Source: Streptomyces cylindrosporus
GTDB lineage: Bacteria; Actinomycetota; Actinomycetes; Streptomycetales; Streptomycetaceae
DNA: 64,000 nt
Direction: 5' to 3'
NCBI RefSeq assembly: GCF_022698165.1
Contig: NZ_JALDAY010000003.1
Span: 1-64,000, forward strand
Shown here: one piece after another, positions 25,032-32,122 of the stretch
How positions within the stretch are numbered: the first letter of the stretch is position 1
Layout of the letters: every line of letters begins with the position of its first letter
The notes under the pieces: generated by a model
Told to the model about the DNA's origin: nothing
Database searches by the model: none
The model's input: the letters and a program-made list of their open reading frames with translations, nothing else
Program-made: the position numbers and the translations under genes

Positions 25032-25823
25032 GTGCCGACGTCCAGCGCCAGCACCACCGACCCCGTCAAGTCCGCCGGCGGCGGGGTCCAGTCCCTCGAG
25101 CGCGCCTTCGACCTGCTGGAGCGGATGGCCGACGCGGGCGGCGAGGTCGGCCTGAGCGAGCTCTCCGCGAGCAGCGGGCTGCCCCTGCCGACCATCCACC
25201 GCCTGATGCGCACGCTGGTGGCCTGCGGTTACGTCCGTCAGCAGCCGAACCGGCGGTACGCGCTCGGGCCGCGGCTGATCCGGCTCGGGGAGTCCTCCGC
25301 CCGGCTGCTGGGCACCTGGGCCCGGCCCTATCTGGCCCGGCTGGTCGAGGAGACCGGGGAGACCGCGAACATGGCGCTGCTGGACGGGGACGAGATCGTC
25401 TACGTGGCGCAGGTGCCGTCGAAGCACTCGATGCGGATGTTCACCGAGGTGGGCCGGCGCGTGCTGCCGCACTCGACCGGCGTGGGCAAGGCGCTGCTCG
25501 CGAACACCCCCGACGACGAGGTGCGGGCGCTGCTCTCCCGGACCGGGATGCCGGCCGCGACGGAGAAGACGATCACCACGCCGGACGGTTTCCTGGCGGC
25601 GTTGGAGGACGTGCGCCGGCAGGGGTACGCCGTGGACGACAACGAGCAGGAGATCGGGGTGCGCTGCCTCGCGGTCTCCGTGCCCGACTCCCCCACGGCG
25701 GCGGCGATCTCGATCTCCGGTCCGGCCGGCCGGGTCACCGAGGCCGCCACGGAGAAGATCGTGCCGGTGCTCCAGCAGGTGGCCGTCGAGCTCTCCGCGG
25801 CGCTGGCCAGCTCCGGCGGCTAG
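25032..25823 (+). CDS. allR: IclR-family regulator of allantoin/glyoxylate metabolism (AllR)
   Basis: A 263-residue IclR protein: winged helix ~20-85 (SLERAFDLLERMADAGGEVG, SSGLPLPTIHRLMRTLVACG), then the GAF-like effector domain (VLPHSTGVGKALLA, GYAVDDNEQEIGVRCLAV, SISGPAGR). Position next to allantoinase and allantoicase matches S. coelicolor AllR, a repressor released by glyoxylate-related effectors (from memory). GTG start at 25032 with AAAGGA upstream. Its operators are predicted at its own, allB, aceB, hyi and gcl promoters. Confidence 0.92.
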   Translation: MPTSSASTTDPVKSAGGGVQSLERAFDLLERMADAGGEVGLSELSASSGLPLPTIHRLMRTLVACGYVRQQPNRRYALGPRLIRLGESSARLLGTWARPYLARLVEETGETANMALLDGDEIVYVAQVPSKHSMRMFTEVGRRVLPHSTGVGKALLANTPDDEVRALLSRTGMPAATEKTITTPDGFLAALEDVRRQGYAVDDNEQEIGVRCLAVSVPDSPTAAAISISGPAGRVTEAATEKIVPVLQQVAVELSAALASSGG

Positions 25824-25847
25824 CGGCGCGCCTGTTAGGGTGCGCCG

Positions 25848-26273
25848 ATGCCAACGGTCAAGCAGTTCCAGGTCACCTTCGACTGCGCGGACCCCGAGCG
25901 TGTCGCCCGCTTCTGGTGCGAGGTGCTGGGGTACGAGGCAACACCCCCGAAGGGCTTCGCCAGTTGGGCCGACTTCGATCTGACGCGGCCGCCCGAGGAC
26001 CGGGGTTCGTGGTTCGCCTGCGTCGACCCCACGGGCGTGGGCCCGCGGCTGTTCTTCCAGCGGGTTCCCGAGAGCAAGGTCGTCAAGAACCGGGTGCATC
26101 TGTGCGTGCGGGTGGGCACCGGACTCGTCGGCGAGGAGCGCCTGGCCGCTCTGGAGGCCGAGTGCGCACGGCTGCTTCCGCTGGGCGCCGTACGCCAGCG
26201 GCTGCTGTACGACGGCACCGACTCGTGCATCGTGATGCAGGACGTCGAGGGCAACGAGTTCTGCATCGACTGA
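25848..26273 (+). CDS. VOC-family (glyoxalase-like) protein
   Basis: A 141-residue vicinal-oxygen-chelate protein with two beta-alpha-beta-beta-beta units: QFQVTFDCADPERVARFWCEVLGYE and NRVHLCVRVG...VMQDVEGNEFCID. The second-half Glu (GNEF) metal ligand is present; the first-half position has Gln/Phe rather than the His typical of active glyoxalase I, so a lyase role is uncertain. It is 24 bp downstream of allR and may be co-transcribed. Confidence 0.85.
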   Translation: MPTVKQFQVTFDCADPERVARFWCEVLGYEATPPKGFASWADFDLTRPPEDRGSWFACVDPTGVGPRLFFQRVPESKVVKNRVHLCVRVGTGLVGEERLAALEAECARLLPLGAVRQRLLYDGTDSCIVMQDVEGNEFCID

Positions 26274-26313
26274 GCGCGCGGTGAGTGTCCGGTGAGTTGT
26301 CCGGCCCGCCGGC

Positions 26314-26601
26314 TCAGCCTCGCGGTGGCTCCCCGAACAGCTCCACCGCGCTGCGTACCTCCGACAGGCCCCGGGACAGGGCGCTCACCGAGCCGATCGC
26401 GCCCGCGATCAGCAGCAGGGAGCGGCGCAGGCGGGGGATCTCGGGGGCGCCGTCGATCGTCATCGCGGCCAGGGCGGCCAGTTCGTCCTCCGCGATGCCG
26501 CGGTCGGGGAACTCCGCGGGGTGCGCGGCCAGTTCACGGCGCAGGCGGGAGACCGCCGTGCGCAGTTCCGCCACTCTCGGGTCCTCGTCGCTGCCGGTCA
26601 C
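26314..26601 (-). CDS. Conserved hypothetical protein (DUF5955-like)
   Basis: A 95-residue Streptomyces protein of unknown function. GTG start at 26601 follows AGAGG. It contains predicted helical RVAELRTAVSRLRRELAAHP and the conserved block IPRLRRSLLLIAGAIGSVSA. Upstream in-frame sequence is not conserved-looking. Confidence 0.75.
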   Translation of the reverse strand: MTGSDEDPRVAELRTAVSRLRRELAAHPAEFPDRGIAEDELAALAAMTIDGAPEIPRLRRSLLLIAGAIGSVSALSRGLSEVRSAVELFGEPPRG

Positions 26602-26820
26602 TGGCCTCTGTCCCAAGCTCCGCAACACAGCTCTCCCCCTCGCACGCCGTCGTGCGCCCTCACTCGGTGCCCTGCTCCCGCGAAACAGTCCCGTGGCGTT
26701 GGTCGGGCGCCGGGGACGCGGGTCAGTAAACGCCACCCGATGCCGGGTGCGCCACAGTGCGGACCGAAATTCAGCCCCCTGAAACCGGGCACTCGCCTCC
26801 GCGTCAGGTAAGCAGGACCC

Positions 26821-27420
26821 ATGACGCAGAACGAACAGCAGGTGGCCGGGTTGGTGCTCGCCGCGGGCGGTGGGCGGCGGCTCGGCGGGCGGCCCAAGGC
26901 GCTGCTGGAACACCGCGGCCGGCCGCTCGTCGAGTACGCCGTCGGCGTGCTGCGCGCGGCCGGCTGCGCCCGCGTCCATGTCGTCCTGGGGGCGCGCGCA
27001 GCCGACGTGAGGGAGCGGGCGCGGCTGGACGGGTGCGTGCTCGTGGAGAACCCGGAGTGGGAGGCGGGGATGGGGTCCTCGCTGCGGGCCGGGCTGGGTT
27101 CGCTCGCGGGGACGGGGGCCCGGGCCGCGCTGGTCTCGCTCGTCGACCAGCCGGGGGTCGGAGTGGCGGCCGTACGCCGGGTGCTCGCCGGCTTCGCGGA
27201 CGAGTCCTCGCTCGTGTCCGCCGCCTACGACGGCGTTCGCGGGCATCCCGTGCTGTTCGGGGCCGCGCACTGGGACGGCATCGCCGCGAGCGCGACCGGG
27301 GACCGGGGGGCTCGGGCCTACCTCAAGGCGCATGCGGACGCGGTCGGGCTCGTCGAGTGCGGGGACGTGGCCGAGCCGTACGACATCGACACGGAGGCCG
27401 ACCTGGTCCACCTTGAGTGA
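26821..27420 (+). CDS. MobA-like nucleotidyltransferase (molybdopterin cytidylyltransferase type)
   Basis: A 199-residue NTP transferase: GLVLAAGGGRRLGGRPKALLEHRG nucleotide-binding loop, VENPEWEAGMGSSLRAGL, SLVDQPGV metal-binding Asp and DIDTEADL at the end. It resembles MocA, which adds CMP to the molybdenum cofactor for xanthine dehydrogenase-family enzymes. That fits a purine-degradation neighbourhood, although no xanthine dehydrogenase gene is in the window. Confidence 0.85.
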   Translation: MTQNEQQVAGLVLAAGGGRRLGGRPKALLEHRGRPLVEYAVGVLRAAGCARVHVVLGARAADVRERARLDGCVLVENPEWEAGMGSSLRAGLGSLAGTGARAALVSLVDQPGVGVAAVRRVLAGFADESSLVSAAYDGVRGHPVLFGAAHWDGIAASATGDRGARAYLKAHADAVGLVECGDVAEPYDIDTEADLVHLE

Positions 27421-27480
27421 GCGTGGTGGCACTCAGCGCCACCTTGCCTCGACCCGGAGAATCTCGATATCAACAAACCA

Positions 27481-27522
27481 TTGAACTTCCACAATGAGGA
27501 AACTAGTATCCACTGTTCAGAA
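27481..27522 (+). promoter_or_regulatory. Malate synthase promoter with paired AllR-type operators
   Basis: -35 TTGAAC (27481-27486), 17-bp spacer, -10 TAGTAT (27504-27509). The spacer is almost entirely the operator TTCCACAATGAGGAA (27487-27501); a second copy ATCCACTGTTCAGAA (27508-27522) starts 21 bp later. The mRNA would have an ~85-base leader. Confidence 0.8.
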
Positions 27523-27604
27523 GCGCCCTGCCGCTCCAGGGGCGCTTCCCGACGTACCCGGTTCGACTGGCACCCGGTGCCACCGCTGAAGGAAGTGACA
27601 GCTC

Positions 27605-29230
27605 ATGTCCGCACCAGCGCCGTCCCCGCTGGCCATCGTCGACGCCGAGCCCCTGCCCCGGCAGGAGGAGGTCCTCACCGACGCGGCGCTCGCCTTCGTG
27701 GCCGAGCTGCACCGGCGGTTCACGCCCCGGCGTGACGAGCTCCTCGCCCGCCGCGCGGAGCGCCGCGCCGAGATCGCCCGCACCTCAACGCTCGACTTCC
27801 TTCCGGAGACGGCCGCGATCCGCGCCGACGACTCCTGGAAGGTGGCCCCCTCCCCCGCGGCCCTGAACGACCGCCGCGTCGAGATCACCGGCCCCACCGA
27901 CCGCAAGATGACCATCAACGCCCTCAACTCCGGCGCAAAGGTCTGGCTCGCGGACTTCGAGGACGCCTCCGCGCCCACCTGGGAAAACGTGGTCCTCGGC
28001 CAGGTCAACCTGGCCGACGCGTACACCCGCAACATCGACTTCACGGACCCCGCCTCCGGCAAGTCGTACGCCCTCAAGGCCGATGCCGAACTCGCCACCG
28101 TCGTCATGCGGCCGCGCGGCTGGCACCTCGGCGAGCGGCACCTCGTCGACGCCGACGGCTCGCAAGTCCCCGGCGCCTTCGTCGACTTCGGGCTCTACTT
28201 CTTCCACAACGCCCAGCGGCTGCTCGACCTCGGCAAGGGCCCGTACTTCTACCTCCCGAAGACGGAGTCGCACCTCGAAGCCCGCCTGTGGAACGACGTG
28301 TTCGTCTTCGCGCAGGACTACGTCGGCATCCCGCAGGGCACCATCCGCGCCACCGTCCTGATCGAGACGATCACGGCGGCGTACGAGATGGAGGAGATCC
28401 TCTACGAACTCCGCGACCACGCCTCGGGGTTGAACGCCGGCCGCTGGGACTACCTGTTCTCCATCGTGAAGAACTTCCGTGACGGCGGCGCCAAGTTCGT
28501 GCTGCCGGACCGCAACGCCGTGACGATGACGGCCCCGTTCATGCGGGCGTACACCGAACTCCTCGTCCGTACCTGTCACAAGCGGGGCGCGCACGCGATC
28601 GGCGGCATGGCGGCCTTCATCCCCTCGCGCCGGGACGCCGAGGTCAACAAGGTGGCCTTCGAGAAGGTCCGCGCCGACAAGGACCGTGAGGCGAACGACG
28701 GTTTCGACGGCTCCTGGGTCGCCCACCCCGACCTGGTCCCGATCGCCATGGAGTCCTTCGACCGCGTCCTCGGCGACAAGCCGAACCAGAAGGACCGGCT
28801 GCGCGAGGACGTCCACGTCGAGGCGGCCGACCTGATCGCGATCGACTCGCTGGACGCGAAGCCGACGTACAACGGACTGGTCAACGCCGTTCAGGTGGGC
28901 ATCCGTTACATCGAGGCCTGGCTGCGCGGGCTCGGCGCGGTCGCCATCTTCAACCTCATGGAGGACGCGGCGACCGCCGAGATCTCCCGCTCGCAGATCT
29001 GGCAGTGGATCAACGCGGGCGTCGAGTTCGAGAACGGCGAACTCGCCACCCCGGAGCTGGCCCGTAAGATCGCCGCCGAGGAACTCTCCGACATCCGGGC
29101 GGAGATCGGCGAGGAGGCCTTCGCGGCCGGCCACTGGCAGCAGGCCCACGACCTGCTCCTCCAGGTCTCCCTCGACGACGACTACGCGGACTTCCTCACA
29201 CTGCCCGCGTACGAGCAGCTCAAGGGCTGA
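27605..29230 (+). CDS. aceB: Malate synthase A
   Basis: A 541-residue malate synthase A, condensing glyoxylate with acetyl-CoA to malate. It shows [54 protein letters not shown]-like [18 protein letters not shown] and the C-terminal catalytic region ([15 protein letters not shown]). Length fits form A. Clear start at 27605 downstream of GAAGGAAG. With allantoin catabolism nearby it would consume glyoxylate; the paired operators upstream put it in the predicted AllR regulon. Confidence 0.97.
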   Translation: MSAPAPSPLAIVDAEPLPRQEEVLTDAALAFVAELHRRFTPRRDELLARRAERRAEIARTSTLDFLPETAAIRADDSWKVAPSPAALNDRRVEITGPTDRKMTINALNSGAKVWLADFEDASAPTWENVVLGQVNLADAYTRNIDFTDPASGKSYALKADAELATVVMRPRGWHLGERHLVDADGSQVPGAFVDFGLYFFHNAQRLLDLGKGPYFYLPKTESHLEARLWNDVFVFAQDYVGIPQGTIRATVLIETITAAYEMEEILYELRDHASGLNAGRWDYLFSIVKNFRDGGAKFVLPDRNAVTMTAPFMRAYTELLVRTCHKRGAHAIGGMAAFIPSRRDAEVNKVAFEKVRADKDREANDGFDGSWVAHPDLVPIAMESFDRVLGDKPNQKDRLREDVHVEAADLIAIDSLDAKPTYNGLVNAVQVGIRYIEAWLRGLGAVAIFNLMEDAATAEISRSQIWQWINAGVEFENGELATPELARKIAAEELSDIRAEIGEEAFAAGHWQQAHDLLLQVSLDDDYADFLTLPAYEQLKG

Positions 29231-29231
29231 C

Positions 29232-29513
29232 CTACTCCTGTGACGCCTTGTCCGAGTGGCCCAGGGACTTCCCCGGGGCCACTCGGTCGCGTACGGCCCG
29301 CTTCACGGCCGTCGGCTCCGGGAAGCCCTGTTCCCTGCGGTCCCAGACCACCTCGTCGTCGACCCGCACCACGAACACCCCGCCCGTGCCGGGCTTCAGC
29401 GACAGCTCGCCCAGCTCCGCCTCGAAGGTGGTGAGCAGCTCCTGCGCCAGCCAGGCCGCGCGGGGCAGCCAGCGGCACTGGGTGCAGTACTCGATCTGTA
29501 CGACGGGACTCAT
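29232..29513 (-). CDS. Selenoprotein W/Rdx-family protein (Cys form)
   Basis: A 93-residue SelT/SelW/SelH-like thioredoxin-fold protein. It has the redox motif CTQC in IEYCTQCRW (Cys in place of selenocysteine), AAWLAQELLTTFE and the GGVFVVRVDDEVVWDR turn. Such proteins are thiol redox proteins of unclear function. Its ATG overlaps the stop of the HipA-like gene (ATGA). Confidence 0.9.
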   Translation of the reverse strand: MSPVVQIEYCTQCRWLPRAAWLAQELLTTFEAELGELSLKPGTGGVFVVRVDDEVVWDRREQGFPEPTAVKRAVRDRVAPGKSLGHSDKASQE

Positions 29514-30415
29514 CCGAGGTGCACCGACCAATCCTGTTCCGCGGCCGGTTTGCCGTGCAGGTCGGGGACCCGCTTCAGCCACTTCGGCCGGCCTTCCTGT
29601 GTGCGCGCCGCCCTGAGGGCTTCCTCGGCGGCGAGTTCCTCCCGGGTGGGGAAGTCGGTGGGCAGCCAGGCCGCGGAGGCCCGCACGCGCGCGTGGAGGT
29701 AGGTCACGTAGGCGTCCCGGGCCTCGTCGGGCGTCGCGAAGTCCGTCAGCCAGGCGTCGGGGACCTCCGCGACGATCCGCCGCAGCAGCTCCCGCGTGAC
29801 CTTCGGCGCCAACTCCATGTCGGCCGCGCGGACATCGGGACCGTAGTGGCCGAGGGCGTGGTGCCGGAAGTCGTACGCCTTCTCCGGGTCCGCGCCGTCC
29901 CAGCGGTGGTGGAAGACGAGGGCCGCGCCGTGGTCGATCAGCCACAGCCGCGGGGGTGCGACGCCGAGCGTCGGCCAGACCATCAGGTTGGAGCTGTGGA
30001 CCGTACGGTCCACATTGGTGGTCAGCGCGTCGAGCCAGACGATCCGGCCGGCCTCCAGGGGGTCCACCCGGAAGTGCTTCGCGAGCTCGGGGGTGAAGTC
30101 CCTGGCGCCCGGCAGGTGGTCCATGCCGAGGTTGACGCCGCCGCTCGCGGCATGCAGGTCGCGGACCTCCTGGTGCGGCTCGCTCTCGGCGATCGCCGGG
30201 TCGAAGTGGACCAGGACCAGCTCGGGGAAGCGCAGCCCCAGCGCACGCGCCAGCTCCCCCACGATCACCTCGGCGACCAGCGCCTTGCGCCCCTGCGCGG
30301 AGCCGGTGAACTTCACGACGTAGACGCCGAGGTCGTCGGCCTCGACGACCCCGGGGACGGACCCGCCGGAGTGGAGGGGAGCGACGTAGCGGGTCGCGGT
30401 GACCTCTCTCAACAT
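29510..30415 (-). CDS. HipA-like kinase-fold protein
   Basis: A 301-residue member of the small HipA-like family (HipA_2): SVPGVVEADDLGVYVVKF nucleotide-binding strand, EVIVGELARALGL, NVDRTVHSSNLM catalytic loop and LWLIDHGAALVFHHRW metal-binding Asp. True HipA toxins phosphorylate tRNA synthetases, but this family lacks the N-terminal domain and there is no HipB antitoxin here. ATG at 30415 with GGAG upstream. Co-translated with the SelW-like gene. Confidence 0.85.
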   Translation of the reverse strand: MLREVTATRYVAPLHSGGSVPGVVEADDLGVYVVKFTGSAQGRKALVAEVIVGELARALGLRFPELVLVHFDPAIAESEPHQEVRDLHAASGGVNLGMDHLPGARDFTPELAKHFRVDPLEAGRIVWLDALTTNVDRTVHSSNLMVWPTLGVAPPRLWLIDHGAALVFHHRWDGADPEKAYDFRHHALGHYGPDVRAADMELAPKVTRELLRRIVAEVPDAWLTDFATPDEARDAYVTYLHARVRASAAWLPTDFPTREELAAEEALRAARTQEGRPKWLKRVPDLHGKPAAEQDWSVHLG

Positions 30416-30649
30416 GGGCGACTCCCACCGCTCCGGGCGTGAAGTAGACATAGTAACCAAAGCAGGATGACCCAAATTCCGCATCCTCATTACGAGCCTG
30501 GACGCTGTCCGCGCAACGGGAGGCTGCGCAACATATTCCAGCAGAGGCCAATTGCGTATACTCTTCTTCCTTGCGGGCCGGATGCTACACAGAGTGACCA
30601 CATGATCTCGGCCTGCGGAGCCGCAGCATCTTGTCGCGAAGGAGCGGAG

Positions 30650-30700
30650 ATGAGCGCACTGCCCCCGCAGTTACCGATCCCGCGGCCCGTCACGGGCTGA
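30650..30700 (+). CDS. Possible 16-residue leader peptide
   Basis: ATG at 30650 lies five bases after AAGGAG, one of the best ribosome sites in the window. It encodes MSALPPQLPIPRPVTG then TGA: five Pro, three Leu/Ile, one Val. It ends 110 bp before the ABC binding-protein gene and is followed by hairpin-forming sequence. A regulatory upstream ORF is possible; a degenerate gene start is the alternative. Confidence 0.4.
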   Translation: MSALPPQLPIPRPVTG

Positions 30701-30771
30701 CGAACATCTCAGGCGGCAGCGCAGCCGTGCTCCGAGCCGCTGCGCCGCCGATTCGCCGATCGCTGATCGCA

Positions 30772-30790
30772 GCGAGTGCCGGGCACTCGC
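30772..30790 (+). promoter_or_regulatory. Hairpin upstream of the ABC binding-protein gene
   Basis: GCGAGTGC and GCACTCGC form an 8-bp stem around CGGG-type loop, ending 20 bases before the ATG at 30811. Not followed by a T-run; could affect translation or be part of an attenuator with the 16-codon ORF. Confidence 0.4.
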
Positions 30791-30810
30791 CGACACTTCG
30801 GGAAGCAAAC

Positions 30811-32082
30811 ATGATTGAGTCGGTCAGACGCGTCTTCTCCTCCCCTCGGTCACGGGCATCGGCCACGCTGGTCTCGGCCGCGGTCCTGCTCGCCGGCTGC
30901 TCCGACAGCGGCGGTGGCTCCACGACCGCGAGCAGCACCGAGATACCCGCCGCGCTGGCGAGCGCGTTCCCGGGCAAGAAGGCCACGGGCACGCCGGTCA
31001 GGATCGGCCTGATCACCAACGAGGGCGGCGCCGCCACCAGCCAGCCCGAGAACAGGGAGGCCGCCGAAGCGGCCCGGCAGTACGCCAACGCCAACCTCGG
31101 CGGGATCGCGGGCCGGCCGATCACCTTCGTGATCTGCAAGACCAAGGAGGAGCCCGCGACCGCACGGGACTGCGCGAACCGGATGGTCGAGCAGAAGGTC
31201 GCCGCGGTCGTCCTGACGAGCAGCGGTCTGGGTGACTCCATGGTGCCGATCGTGACCAAGGCCGGAATTCCCTGGACCACGGCCGTGGGCGCCAGCAACT
31301 CCGAGGCCACCAGCGCCGACGCGTTCTCCTGGACGGGCGGTTTCGTGGCGAACATGACGGCGATGGCCTCGTACTCGAAGGAGCAGGGGTACAAGAAGGT
31401 CGCCGCGTTCGTGATCGACGTTCCGGCCGCGGTCAGCGGTATGCAGGCCATCGGCAAGCCGGTCTTCGCCAAGGCCGGCATCGACCTGCAGATCGTGACC
31501 ATCGCCGCGGGCACGCCGGACGCGTCGCCCCAGGTGAGTGCCGCACTGGCGAAGAAGCCCGACGGCGTCGCCGTCATCGGCGAGTCGACCGTGTGCACCT
31601 CGGTGCTGCAGGCGATGGGCACACTCGGCGCCGGCATCCCGCGGGAGGTCGTCCAGTCGTGCGCGGCCCCCGAGGTCCTCGACGCCGTCGGCGCGACCAT
31701 GGACGGCGCGCAGGTGTTCAGCGGGTTCGACACGGCCAGCGACGACTACGAGGCCCGGCTCTACCGCCAGGTGATGCAGCGGTACAGCCCCCACACCCCG
31801 ACTCAGGGATACGCGGCGGTCGGGTACCAGGGAGTGCTCGGTCTGGTGCGCGCGCTGCACGGCCTGACCGGCGAGGTCACACCGAAGACGATCACCGCGG
31901 CCCTGCACGCGGCCAAGGACATCCCGTTGCCCGCCGGCCACGGCACCAAGTTCACGTGCGACTCCAAGGCGGTACCGGGGATGATCGCGCCCTGCTCGGC
32001 GAACGTGGTCACCGGCACGATGGCCGGCGGCAAGCTGGAGAAGGTGCGGGTCATCGATCCCAGTCCGTTGTTCTCGAAGTAG
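30811..32082 (+). CDS. ABC transporter substrate-binding lipoprotein (branched-chain amino acid/HAAT type)
   Basis: A 423-residue exported lipoprotein with lipobox LLAGC (lipidated Cys30) after a short basic N-terminus. The mature part is a LivK-like periplasmic-binding fold: PVRIGLITNEGGAA, NREAAEAARQYANANLGGIAG, AAVVLTSSGLGDSMVPI, GVAVIGEST and SGFDTASDDYEARLY. Ligands of the family range from branched-chain amino acids to amides, urea and aromatic acids. First gene of an operon with the fused permease-ATPase and a second ATPase. Confidence 0.92.
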   Translation: MIESVRRVFSSPRSRASATLVSAAVLLAGCSDSGGGSTTASSTEIPAALASAFPGKKATGTPVRIGLITNEGGAATSQPENREAAEAARQYANANLGGIAGRPITFVICKTKEEPATARDCANRMVEQKVAAVVLTSSGLGDSMVPIVTKAGIPWTTAVGASNSEATSADAFSWTGGFVANMTAMASYSKEQGYKKVAAFVIDVPAAVSGMQAIGKPVFAKAGIDLQIVTIAAGTPDASPQVSAALAKKPDGVAVIGESTVCTSVLQAMGTLGAGIPREVVQSCAAPEVLDAVGATMDGAQVFSGFDTASDDYEARLYRQVMQRYSPHTPTQGYAAVGYQGVLGLVRALHGLTGEVTPKTITAALHAAKDIPLPAGHGTKFTCDSKAVPGMIAPCSANVVTGTMAGGKLEKVRVIDPSPLFSK

Positions 32083-32122
32083 CTCGAAGTAGTCGGAGCA
32101 GCCGGAAGGAACGGTCTCGCCG

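Larger units (their letters stand above)
30416..30810 (+). other. Leader region of the branched-chain-type ABC operon
   Basis: 395 bp without a conventional gene. Near 30557 there is TATACT preceded by TTGCG, a possible -10 box without a good -35. Downstream are a 16-codon ORF with a strong ribosome site (30650-30700) and an 8-bp hairpin (30772-30790) shortly before the binding-protein ATG. The first ~150 bp are visibly less G+C-rich than the surroundings. Confidence 0.5.

Noticed and set aside
29510-30415. HipBA toxin-antitoxin module
   Set aside because: No HipB-like HTH gene is adjacent and the protein is the short HipA-like form.
30467-30700. 78-codon ORF upstream of the ABC operon
   Set aside because: The first 60 codons lack coding character; only the last 16, which have their own strong ribosome site, are kept as a possible leader ORF.
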